The notes beneath the pieces are model-generated. The model made no database searches. It worked only from the letters and a program-made list of their open reading frames with translations, and was not told where the DNA came from. Source: Streptomyces bauhiniae (GTDB lineage Bacteria; Actinomycetota; Actinomycetes; Streptomycetales; Streptomycetaceae). Taken from it: a stretch of DNA of 64,000 nucleotides. Both the position numbers and the translations under genes were made by a program. The stretch's first letter is position 1; each line of letters starts with the position of its first letter. The DNA lies in NCBI RefSeq assembly GCF_004784475.1, contig NZ_SRRT01000006.1, positions 372,001-436,000 on the forward strand, written 5' to 3'. Of the stretch, positions 24,098-32,338 are shown one piece after another.

Positions 24098-26424
24098 GCG
24101 CGGACTTCGACGGCGCGGGACCGGTCGCTTCGGGCACCGGTGACGCCACGGCAATCGGGCCCCACAGCATGGCCGTCTCCGGTAACTACACCCCCCGCGT
24201 GGAGTTGCCGGCCGACGCGCTGCGCCCGCCGTCGCAGGTGCCGGCTCAGGAGGGGATGAGTAACCTCCCCCGCCACCGGACCAGCTTCGTCGGACGTAAG
24301 GATGAACTCGACCGCCTGGACGGAGCCTTGAGCCGACCGGGCGCGGTGCTGGTGCAGGCCCTGCACGGGCTGGGCGGGGTCGGCAAGAGCACGCTCGCCG
24401 CGTACTGGGCGGAGACCCGCGAGCACGGCTGTCAGCCGGTGCGCTGGTTCACCGCCGACAGCCCCGCCGGTGTCGCGCAGGGGCTCGTGGAACTGGCCGT
24501 GTCTCTCCAGCCGGCGTCCAAGGTGCTGCCGGTCGAAGCGCTGGCCGAGTGGGGGTTGCAGTGGCTGGCCAGCCACACCGGCTGGCTGGTCGTCCTCGAC
24601 AACGTCAACGACCCGGCCGACATAGCCCCCTTGCTCGACCGGGTACCGGGCGGACGCTTCCTGATCACCAGCCGACTCGCCGAGGGATGGGAAGGGGACG
24701 TGGCCCTGGTCCGGCTCGATGTCCTGGACGCCGACGAATCCCTGGACCTGATCACCTCGATCATCACTCGCAAGGGGCCGCGCGACCTGGACGGCGCCGC
24801 GGAGCTGTGCGAGGAGCTTGGGCATCTCCCCCTGGCCGTCGAACAGGCCGGCGCCTACATCGCCCAAAACCCCTTCACCACCCCGCGCACCTACCTCCAA
24901 CTTCTCGCCGATCACCCCGCGAAGATGTACGAGCGCGGAGGCGTGACCACCCGCGCGGAACGCACCGTGGCCCGGGTCTGGGACATCACCCTCGACCGCA
25001 TCGCCACCCAACAGCCCGAAGCCATCGACCTCCTGCGCGCCCTTGCCTGGTACGCCCCCGAGGACATCCCCCTCCACCTGTGCACGGGCCTCGCGGATCA
25101 ACTCGCCCTGGACACGGCACTGGGCCTACTCAGCGCCTACAGCATGACCACCCTGGACCCGGCCACTGGAACGATCGCCGTCCACCGCTTGGTCCAAGCC
25201 CTTGCTCGCACCCCCGACCCGGCCAACCCCCACCGCCGCACCGACCTGATCGACCAGGCTCGCGAGAGAGCTACCGCCAACCTCAACGCCGCTTTGCCTC
25301 AGCAGGGAGACGACCCGGTTAGCTGGCCCCGCTGGCGTGCTCTCCTTGCTCACATCGAGGCCCTCGCCCAACATGCCAACGAGGATACCGACACAGCCAT
25401 CACCGGCCGTATTTTCAACGAAACCGGGAACTACCTGAAGGATCAGGGCCTCATTGCGCGCGCCCTCTGGATTCTTCAACGTGCCCACACCAGCTCTGAA
25501 CGGGCTCTGGGCCCCGATGATCCGAGCACCCTCACTGCCCGCAACAACCTCGCCAACGCGTACCAGGTCGCCGGTGATGCTGCCCGTGCCATCTCCTTGC
25601 ATCGGCAGAACCTGGAGGACCGTATCCGGGTCCTCGGTCCCGACCACCCTCACACCCTCACCTCGCGGAACAACCTTGCCAGCGCGTACTTGGTTGCCGG
25701 TGATGCTGCCCGTGCCATCTCCTTGCATCAGCAGAACCTGGAGGACCGTATCCGGGTCCTTGGCCCGGACCACCCGAACATCCTCACCTCGCGGAACAAC
25801 CTTGCCAGCGCGTATCTGGCTGCCGGCGACGCTGCCCGTGCCATCTCCTTGCATCAGCAGAACCTGGAGGACCGTACTCGGGTCCTTGGCCCGGACCACC
25901 CGAACACCTTCACCGCCCGGAACAACCTTGCCAGCGCGTATCTGGCTGCCGGCGACGCTGCCCGTGCCATCTCCTTGCATCAGCAGAACCTGGAGGACCG
26001 TACTCGGGTCCTCGGTCCCGACCACCCGAACACCCTTACCACCGGCAACAACCTTGCTGGCGCCTACCTGACGGCTGGCGACCTTGCCCGCGCCGTCACG
26101 CTGCTCGAAGAGACTCTCGATGTCCGCTCCCGGGTCCTCGGTCCGGACGACCCGAACACCCTTACCACCCGTAACAACCTGGCCTACGTACACCGCCTCG
26201 TAGGCAACCTTGATCACGCCGTTACGTTGCTCCGGCAGAACGTAGCTCTAGGTCTCGAGCGTTTTGGGCCCGATCACCGGCTGACCGCAAAGAGTCAACG
26301 TGCCTATACCTCGGCGTGGCAGAAGCGGGCTGTGAGCGCTTCGAAGTTGGCGTTCGTACATTCATCGCAAGACTGGGACCACATGCGCCTACCCGCAGAG
26401 CGCTTGAGGCCGGGTGTCGGCTGA
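24094..26424 (+). CDS. NLR-like NB-ARC/TPR protein 2
   Basis: A paralogue of the preceding gene (776 residues) coupled to it by an ATGA overlap. Residues 14-35 hold the shared motif ('GTGDATAIGPHSMAVSGNYT' plus PR). NB-ARC has P-loop GLGGVGKST (92-100), 'WLVVLDNVND' and 'GGRFLITSR'. The C-terminal sensor has six 42-residue TPR units (about 465-745), of which four are almost identical in DNA. The nucleotide-binding halves of the two paralogues are much more alike than their TPR halves. One effector with two sensors is unusual; each sensor may recognise a different trigger. Confidence 0.88.
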   Translation: MSADFDGAGPVASGTGDATAIGPHSMAVSGNYTPRVELPADALRPPSQVPAQEGMSNLPRHRTSFVGRKDELDRLDGALSRPGAVLVQALHGLGGVGKSTLAAYWAETREHGCQPVRWFTADSPAGVAQGLVELAVSLQPASKVLPVEALAEWGLQWLASHTGWLVVLDNVNDPADIAPLLDRVPGGRFLITSRLAEGWEGDVALVRLDVLDADESLDLITSIITRKGPRDLDGAAELCEELGHLPLAVEQAGAYIAQNPFTTPRTYLQLLADHPAKMYERGGVTTRAERTVARVWDITLDRIATQQPEAIDLLRALAWYAPEDIPLHLCTGLADQLALDTALGLLSAYSMTTLDPATGTIAVHRLVQALARTPDPANPHRRTDLIDQARERATANLNAALPQQGDDPVSWPRWRALLAHIEALAQHANEDTDTAITGRIFNETGNYLKDQGLIARALWILQRAHTSSERALGPDDPSTLTARNNLANAYQVAGDAARAISLHRQNLEDRIRVLGPDHPHTLTSRNNLASAYLVAGDAARAISLHQQNLEDRIRVLGPDHPNILTSRNNLASAYLAAGDAARAISLHQQNLEDRTRVLGPDHPNTFTARNNLASAYLAAGDAARAISLHQQNLEDRTRVLGPDHPNTLTTGNNLAGAYLTAGDLARAVTLLEETLDVRSRVLGPDDPNTLTTRNNLAYVHRLVGNLDHAVTLLRQNVALGLERFGPDHRLTAKSQRAYTSAWQKRAVSASKLAFVHSSQDWDHMRLPAERLRPGVG
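24133..24198 (+). other. Amyloid-like motif in NLR-like protein 2
   Basis: These 22 codons match the C-terminal motif of the small protein at 21565-21630 at 12 of 22 positions without a gap (TGDA, A, G, S, AVSG and R conserved). Confidence 0.72.
25530..26100 (+). repeat. Near-identical 126-bp TPR repeats in NLR-like gene 2
   Basis: The block encoding SLHQQNLEDR, VLGPDHPN and RNNLASAYL recurs at 126-bp intervals with only a few base changes, especially between about 25640 and 26030. Such recent copies indicate active turnover of the sensor. Confidence 0.85.
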
Positions 26425-26629
26425 CAGCCTTACGTCGGCAGGGGCGAGTCGGCGCATGCAGTCCGTCAACGCGCATGGCTTCGACTTCCTCAAGGGGTGG
26501 CCGAGCCGTCCAGCCGGGGTCGGCCCCATAGGACGCTCCGGCTGAAGCCGACCCACTCGGTTACACATCCCGTCGTCCGGCCGGAGGCCAGCCCACCGGC
26601 CGGATTCCCCCCGGCCGGCCCGGCAGAAC

Positions 26630-27049
26630 CTAGCGGCGCAGCTCCGCGTAAGCCTCTTCGCTGCTGTCCTGCAAGAACTGCCAGCAGCGGTCGGCCTCTG
26701 CCTTTTCGTTGATGGCGTCGGCCGCTCGGGCGAGGGCGGCGAGGCAGCGGAGGAAGCCCTGGTTGGGGCGGTGGGACCAGGGGATGGGGCCGTGGCCCTT
26801 CCAGCCGGCGCGGCGCAGGGCGTCGAGGCCGCGGTGGTAGCCGGTGCGGGCGTAGGCGTACGACTCGACCACGCGGCCGGCCTCGAAGGCGTCGTCCGCG
26901 AGCATCGCCCAGGCCAGGGAGAACGTGGGGTACTTCGCCACGACCTCCGCCGGGGCCTGGGAGTCCTCGCCCAGCAGGCGGTACGCCTCTTCGTTCTCGG
27001 GCAGGAGCGTCGGGTCCGGGCCGCCGAGCAGGTTCTTGTGCGTAGTCAT
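26630..27049 (-). CDS. DUF3151 family protein
   Basis: A 139-residue actinobacterial protein of unknown function. It starts 'MTTHKNLLGGPDPTLLPEN' and contains 'YPTFSLAWAMLADDAF', 'ARTGYHRGLDALRRAGWKG' and 'NQGFLRCLAALARAAD', all highly conserved in DUF3151. The helical, TPR-like pattern suggests a protein-binding role. It is often found near fructose-bisphosphate aldolase in Streptomyces; here 7 kb separate them. Confidence 0.88.
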   Translation of the reverse strand: MTTHKNLLGGPDPTLLPENEEAYRLLGEDSQAPAEVVAKYPTFSLAWAMLADDAFEAGRVVESYAYARTGYHRGLDALRRAGWKGHGPIPWSHRPNQGFLRCLAALARAADAINEKAEADRCWQFLQDSSEEAYAELRR

Positions 27050-27064
27050 GGGTGAAGTCTGCCA

Positions 27065-28557
27065 CTAGGGGTTGGGCCCCGGACGGGGGTCCGGGAGGCG
27101 TTCGTACACCGTCACCCGGCGGCCCCGTACCGTCTCGTCCGCGACCGGGGTGAAGTACCTCCGCAGGGCGGCCCTCTTGGCCTTGTCGCGGTGGGCCGAG
27201 TCCCGCTTGGCCACGCCTGGCGCGTCGGTGACCAGGAGAATTCGGGTGCAGTGCGGGATCTTGGCCGTGATGGCGGCGGGCTCGGATTCCACGCCCTTGA
27301 GGGTGCCGGAGGACACCGGGGTCTCCGTCAGCGCTACGTCCCGCAGCCCTGCGAACGCGTCGGGGGAGACCAGGGCCGTGTCCCGGCGGGCGGACGGGAT
27401 GAAGAGGACCGCGTCGCCGGGGTGCTTCAGGTGGTGAACCCGGTCGGCGGCCGAGAGGACGTCGTCGACGCGGCTCTCGGGGGAGCGTTCGGCCAGGGAT
27501 TGGGGAGGAGGGCGCCCAGGGCCGACAGGAGTGCCAGGGGGAGGATCAGGCGGGCGGTCCTCGGGAAGCGGGGGGCCGTGGCGGTGATCGCCCGGCCCAG
27601 TGCCGTGCCGATCAGGAGGGTCAGGCCGAGGTGGCCGAAGAGGATGTAGCGGTCCAGGAAGAGGGGCTTGATCAGGGATATCCCTGTCAGGGCCAGGAGG
27701 GGGACCGCCAGTAGGGGGAGGGCGACCGAGGCGAGTGAGGGGCTGCCGGGGAGGGGGCGGTCCAGTAGGGCCCCCAGGGTGCCGATCGCCAGCAGGATCG
27801 CCGGACCGATCAGCATGTGCCAGGTCAGGGGCGGTATCCAGGAGATCTGCTCGGACTGGCCCTGGCTGAAGAGGATCAGCGGTGCCGTACCCGCGACGGC
27901 GCCCCCGGCAGCCGACGCCCAGCGGACCCACGTACCCCGCCCGGCCCGCGTCCAGCACAGCGTCACCGCGTGTGCGACCAGCACCAGCAGCGCGAACCAG
28001 TTCAGCAGCGCGGCCAGCAGTACCGTCACGCCGTACGCGGCCCAGCGCCAGGAGGCGGGGCGCTCCAGCAGTACGACCAGCAGCAGCGTCGAGACCGCCG
28101 CGCCCGCCATGACCAGCGCGTACGGCCGGCCCTCCTGGAGGTGGAACTGCACGGCCGGAAGCAGCCCGAGGGCCATGCCGGCGCCCAGGCCGGCCCAGTT
28201 CCCGGCAAGGCGTTGTCCGATGACCGTCACGCAGCCCGCGGCGACCGCGACGGCCAGTACGGAGGGCAGGCGGAGGGTGGTGGTGCCGGCGCCGAAGCAG
28301 GTGAAGAGGGCGTGCATCAGCAGGTAGTACAGGCCGTGCACGACGTCGACCTGCCCGAGCAGATGCCATATGTCGGCCGTGGAACGCCGGGCCACCTGCC
28401 AGGTAGCCGCCTCGTCCCGCCACACGCTGTTCTCCCGCGACAGCCCCCACAGCCCGAGCCCGACGGTCCACACCACTGGCACGACCCACAGGGGCCCACC
28501 CCTAGGGGCCCGTACGGGAACCCCCGTAAGTCGCGCCCGGACCTCCACCGAGGTCAC
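27065..28557 (-). pseudogene. Membrane glycosyltransferase (GT39-like), broken by a frameshift
   Basis: The 5' part encodes an integral membrane protein with 'SRENSVWRDEAATW' (the acidic loop typical of GT39/ArnT-like glycosyltransferases) and about ten hydrophobic spans to 'LILPLALLSALGALLP'. From about 27505 the coding signal moves to another frame ('SPESRVDDVLSAADRVHHL' to the stop at 27065), giving the expected soluble C-terminus. Adding one C to the four-C run at about 27505 (G on the + strand) would restore a single frame. So this is either a recent one-base deletion or a sequencing error in a homopolymer. The GTG at 28557 is the likely start. Confidence 0.75.
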
Positions 28558-28880
28558 GACCCCGCCCCCGAAAACGCGCACAGCACAGCCCGCACCCCTC
28601 CCCCGATACGCGCGAGCCCGCAATCCCCCGTGCCCCCATGACACCAACGGTCACTCACGCCCCACGGGCGACCCTAGGTGATCTCACCCAGGAAGAGAAC
28701 GGTCGCTTACGGTCATCAGCCCGGCACCCCGCTGAGCCCACCCCCCCCCGCCAAGGCCGGCGCAGCGTCGCCGCTTGCCGTATCCCATGGGATTGCGGAG
28801 GATTCAGCGTGGGGACCGGGGCCCCCGTGCCGGCATCGGCAGGGGCGGACCGCTACCCGGAGTGCAAACAGGAGACAGCG
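28558..28880. other. Divergent promoter region of glycosyltransferase and kynA
   Basis: About 320 bp between the minus-strand glycosyltransferase and kynA. It contains a C-run and the palindrome at 28782-28793. No gene is supported. Confidence 0.5.
28782..28793. promoter_or_regulatory. 12-bp palindrome ATCCCATGGGAT upstream of kynA
   Basis: A perfect dyad about 88 bp upstream of the kynA start, extended imperfectly by CCG and CGG on its sides. It is a candidate operator for the tryptophan-degradation genes; no cognate regulator is visible nearby. Confidence 0.35.
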
Positions 28881-29741
28881 ATGTCCCACCAGGCTCACCC
28901 CCCTTCCCAGGCCGCCGAAGAGGCCGCTGAGCCCGAGACCCCGCATCTCGACTTCGCCGGTACGACGCCGTACGAGGACTACGTCCGGGCCGACGTGCTC
29001 ACCCACCTTCAGCACACCCTCTCCGACGACCCCGGAGAGATGGTCTTCCTGGTCACGACCCAGGTCATGGAGCTGTGGTTCACGGTGATCACGCACGAGT
29101 GGGAGACCGCCGCGAAGGCGCTCCGCTCGGACGACGTGCCCACCGCGATCGCCGCGCTGAAGCGTTCCGTACGCGAGCTGGACGCCCTGAACGCCTCCTG
29201 GCGCCCGCTGGCCCAGCTCACCCCGGCCCAGTTCAACTCGTACAGGTCCGCCCTGGGGGAAGGGTCAGGGTTCCAGTCGGCGATGTACCGCCGCATGGAG
29301 TTCCTGCTCGGCGACAAGTCCGCGTCGATGCTCGTCCCGCACCGGGGAACGCCCCGTACGCACGCCGAGCTGGAGAAGGCGCTGTGCGAGCCGAGCCTGT
29401 ACGACGAGGCGGTACGCCTGCTCGCCCGGCGCGGCCACGCGATCCCCGCCGAGGTGCTGAACCGGGACGTGTCCCAGCGGTACGAGCCCGTAGGGGAGGT
29501 CGAGGCCGCCTGGACGGCCGTGTACTCCGGTGACCCCGACACCGACCTCGCCCGCCTAGGGGAAGCCCTGACGAACGTGGCCGAGCTGGTGTGGCGATGG
29601 CGCAACGACCACCTCGTGGCGACCCGCCGCGCGATGGGCTCGAAGGCCGGCACCGGCGGCTCCGCCGGAGTGGCCTGGCTGGAGAAGCGGGCCCGCAAGA
29701 ACGTGTTCCCCGAGCTGTGGACGGCGAGGTCCCATGTCTGA
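28881..29741 (+). CDS. kynA: Tryptophan 2,3-dioxygenase
   Basis: A haem enzyme of 286 residues that opens the indole ring of L-tryptophan to N-formylkynurenine. Family landmarks are 'TPYEDYVRADVLTHLQ', 'TTQVMELWFTVITHEWETA', 'GEGSGFQSAMYRRMEFLLG' and 'WRWRNDHLVATRRAMGSKAGTGGSAG' split here by its usual loop, the last being the highly conserved C-terminal block. AGGAGA lies 7 nt before the ATG. Its end overlaps kynU by 8 bp. Confidence 0.95.
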   Translation: MSHQAHPPSQAAEEAAEPETPHLDFAGTTPYEDYVRADVLTHLQHTLSDDPGEMVFLVTTQVMELWFTVITHEWETAAKALRSDDVPTAIAALKRSVRELDALNASWRPLAQLTPAQFNSYRSALGEGSGFQSAMYRRMEFLLGDKSASMLVPHRGTPRTHAELEKALCEPSLYDEAVRLLARRGHAIPAEVLNRDVSQRYEPVGEVEAAWTAVYSGDPDTDLARLGEALTNVAELVWRWRNDHLVATRRAMGSKAGTGGSAGVAWLEKRARKNVFPELWTARSHV

Positions 29742-30927
29742 CCGTACGGAACTGGCGTTGCGCGCCAAGGAGTTGGACGCGGCCGACGCGCTCGCCGGAC
29801 TACGCGACCGGTTCGTCCTCGACCAGGGCGTGTACCTGGACGGCAACTCCCTCGGCGCGCTCCCCGCGCACGTACCCGACCGGATGCGGGACGTACTGAC
29901 CCGCCAGTGGGGCGAGTTGCGCATCCGCTCCTGGGACGAGTCGGGCTGGTGGACCGCGCCGGAGCGGATCGGCGACCGCATCGCCCCGCTGATCGGCGCC
30001 GGGCCAGGGCAAGTTGTGGTCGGGGACTCCACGAGTGTCAACGTCTACAAGGCACTTGTGGCAGCCGTACGGATGGCCGGGGAGGGCCGGACAGAGATCC
30101 TGGTCGACGCCACGACCTTCCCCACGGACGGCTACATCGCCAACTCGGCGGCAAGAATGACGGGTTGCACACTCCGCGCCCTCACCCCCGCCGAGATCCC
30201 CGCCGCCCTCGGCCCCCGCACGGCGGCCGTCCTGCTCAACCACGTCGACTACCGCACCGGCCGCCTGCACGACCTGCCCGCCCTGACGGCGGCCGTGCAC
30301 GACGCCGGCGCGCTGGTCGTCTGGGACCTCTGCCACAGCGCGGGCGCCCTGCCGGTCGGCCTGGACGCGCACGGGGTGGACCTGGCGGTCGGCTGCACCT
30401 ACAAGTACCTGAACGGCGGCCCCGGTTCGCCCGCGTACCTGTACGTCCGCAGCGACCTCCAGGACCGCTTCGACTCCCCCCTGCCGGGCTGGAACTCGCA
30501 CGCCGAACCCTTCGGGATGAACCCCGAGTACACCCCGGTGCCGGGCGCGCGGCGCGGGCGGGTCGGCACGCCGGACATCCTCTCCATGCTGGCGCTCGAA
30601 GCGGCCCTGGAGGTGTGGGACGGGGTCTCGGTGGACGCCGTACGGGCGAAGTCGCTGACCCTGACCGACTTCTTCCTGGAGTGCGTGGCCGCGTACACCG
30701 AGCCCGGCCGGGTGGAGTGCGTGACCCCGTTGCGGCACGAGGAGCGGGGCAGCCAGGTCGCGCTGCGCTGCGCGGACGCCGGTGACGTGATGAAGCGGCT
30801 GATCGACCGGGGTGTGGTGGGCGACTTCCGCCACCCGGACGTGCTGCGCTTCGGCTTCACCCCGCTGTACGTCGGTTTCGCGGACGCGGAGCGGGCGGCG
30901 CGGGTGCTCGGCGAGGTGCTGGCGTAG
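29734..30927 (+). CDS. kynU: Kynureninase
   Basis: A PLP enzyme of 397 residues that cleaves kynurenine to anthranilate and alanine. The start 'LDGNSLGALP', 'VWDLCHSAGALPVGL' and the PLP lysine K224 in 'CTYKYLNGGPGSPAYLY' are diagnostic. The gene overlaps kynA by 8 bp, so the two are translationally coupled. It is followed by an intrinsic terminator. Confidence 0.95.
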   Translation: MSDRTELALRAKELDAADALAGLRDRFVLDQGVYLDGNSLGALPAHVPDRMRDVLTRQWGELRIRSWDESGWWTAPERIGDRIAPLIGAGPGQVVVGDSTSVNVYKALVAAVRMAGEGRTEILVDATTFPTDGYIANSAARMTGCTLRALTPAEIPAALGPRTAAVLLNHVDYRTGRLHDLPALTAAVHDAGALVVWDLCHSAGALPVGLDAHGVDLAVGCTYKYLNGGPGSPAYLYVRSDLQDRFDSPLPGWNSHAEPFGMNPEYTPVPGARRGRVGTPDILSMLALEAALEVWDGVSVDAVRAKSLTLTDFFLECVAAYTEPGRVECVTPLRHEERGSQVALRCADAGDVMKRLIDRGVVGDFRHPDVLRFGFTPLYVGFADAERAARVLGEVLA

Positions 30928-30945
30928 CGCTGTAGTGGGGCGTCG

Positions 30946-30986
30946 GGGGGCTGTGCGGAGGGACGAACTCCGCACAGCCCCCTTTT
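30946..30986 (+). terminator. Intrinsic terminator after kynU
   Basis: A perfect 15-bp stem (30946-30960 with 30968-30982) and 7-nt loop are followed by TTTT. Confidence 0.9.
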
Positions 30987-31110
30987 GCCTCACCCTGGGT
31001 GACATCCCCGTGTCCGCGCACGTCACGGGCCTGATACCGTCCCGGCCAACGGCCGAATCCCCACGCTGGCCTGGTCCGCCAAACCCCTTACGTAGCTGGA
31101 AGGTTGGAGC

Positions 31111-32004
31111 ATGCCGGAGGACGCAAGCGCAGCCCGTGCCGCCGCCGAGGAGGAGTCGGCGTTCTCCCATCCGCCCGTCGACCCCGACGCGAGCGCCCCC
31201 TACGGGGACCACCCCGACCAGGTGATCGACTTCTACGCCCCGCGCACCGGGGCGGCCTCCGCGCCGCTGGTCGTGATCCTGCACGGCGGGGCATGGCGGG
31301 CGCGGTACGACCGGCGGCACATCACGCCGTTCGCGGACTTCCTGGCGCGGCGCGGGTTCGCCGTGGCGAACGTGGAGTACCGGCGCGGCGGGCCCGGCAT
31401 CCCGGCGCAGAACACGGGCGGCGAACCGGCGTCCGTACCCCCGGCGGGCCGCTGGCCGGAGACCTTCGACGACGTCGCCGCCGCGCTGGACGCGCTGCCG
31501 GAGCTGGCCCGCGAGGCGCTGCCGAGCGCGGACGCCCGGCGGATCGTCCTCACCGGGCACTCGGCGGGCGGCCACCTGGCGCTGTGGGCGGCCGCGCGGC
31601 ACGTGCTCCCGGCGGACTCACCCTGGCGTACGGACCGGCCGGCGCCGTTGCGCGGGGTCGTGGCGCTGGCGCCGATCGCGGATCTGGGGCTGGCGGAGAA
31701 GCTGGACGTCTGTGAGGGAGCGGTCGGCCAACTCCTGGGCGGGCAGCACTCGTTCGCGGAGCGTGTCCCGCACGCGGACCCGGCGCTGCTGCTCCCCACC
31801 GGCATCGCCACAACCCTGGTGCAGGGCCGTACCGACCGGGATGTCCCCTACGAGGTGGCGGAGTCCTTCGCGGACGCGGCGGCCAGGGCGGGGGAGGTCG
31901 TGGGGGTGACGCTGCTGGAGGACGTGGGGCACTTCCCGCTGATCGACCCGGCGGCGGACGCGGCTGCCGTGGTGGCGGAGGAGATTGCCCAACTGGCCTT
32001 CTAG
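31111..32004 (+). CDS. Alpha/beta hydrolase, likely arylformamidase
   Basis: A 297-residue alpha/beta hydrolase. 'VVILHGGAWRAR' contains the HGGxW oxyanion-hole motif of the arylformamidase/carboxylesterase group. 'LTGHSAGGHLALW' is the nucleophile elbow (GHSAG), and 'VGHFPLIDP' supplies the late histidine. Animal kynurenine formamidases have this fold and motif. Its position right after kynA-kynU suggests it hydrolyses N-formylkynurenine, completing the path from tryptophan to anthranilate. It has its own ribosome-binding site and lies beyond the kynU terminator. Substrate is inferred. Confidence 0.82.
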   Translation: MPEDASAARAAAEEESAFSHPPVDPDASAPYGDHPDQVIDFYAPRTGAASAPLVVILHGGAWRARYDRRHITPFADFLARRGFAVANVEYRRGGPGIPAQNTGGEPASVPPAGRWPETFDDVAAALDALPELAREALPSADARRIVLTGHSAGGHLALWAAARHVLPADSPWRTDRPAPLRGVVALAPIADLGLAEKLDVCEGAVGQLLGGQHSFAERVPHADPALLLPTGIATTLVQGRTDRDVPYEVAESFADAAARAGEVVGVTLLEDVGHFPLIDPAADAAAVVAEEIAQLAF

Positions 32005-32006
32005 GT

Positions 32007-32228
32007 CTACGCCTTGACCGGGTCGTCGCCGGGGCGCTTGATCAGGCGGTCGCCGACGGCCAGGGACTTCCAGAGCTGCCGCCCGATCCGTACCTTCGTG
32101 GACTCGCCGCCATCCAGGCGGAGTTCGACGAAGTGGTACATGTTCGCGCCGTCGAGCATGCCGCGCGACTTGTCGGTGACGGTGCCTTCCCAGGCGTCGT
32201 CCTGTCCGGGTTTGCGGGATTTGAACAT
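32007..32228 (-). CDS. Small conserved hypothetical protein
   Basis: A 73-residue protein, convergent with the hydrolase (2 bp apart). It reads 'GTVTDKSRGMLDGANMYHFVELRLDGGE', consistent with a small beta-barrel, and ends with 'VGDRLIKRPGDDPVKA'. I know no function. Good codon usage and a proper start support it as a gene. Confidence 0.7.
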   Translation of the reverse strand: MFKSRKPGQDDAWEGTVTDKSRGMLDGANMYHFVELRLDGGESTKVRIGRQLWKSLAVGDRLIKRPGDDPVKA

Positions 32229-32284
32229 GGGGCGAGTCTAGGAAGACGGGGTCCCCTAGGGGCAGTGCCCAGGGGCACGTCCTG

Positions 32285-32304
32285 GGGATGACACATGTCA
32301 TCTA
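32285..32304. promoter_or_regulatory. Palindrome GATGACA-CA-TGTCATC upstream of the P450
   Basis: A 7+2+7 dyad (32287-32302) with extra GG/CC-type flanks lies 37 bp before the P450 ATG and within the divergent intergenic region. TetR/MarR/GntR regulators bind such sites; the binder is unknown. Confidence 0.45.
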
Positions 32305-32338
32305 CCCCGGTGGGGCCCGCACGGACTAGCGTCCCCCC

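Noticed and set aside
21641-26424. FxSxx-COOH peptide system linked to the TPR/NB-ARC proteins
   Set aside because: No small FxsA-like peptide ending in FxSxx and no radical-SAM gene is present nearby.
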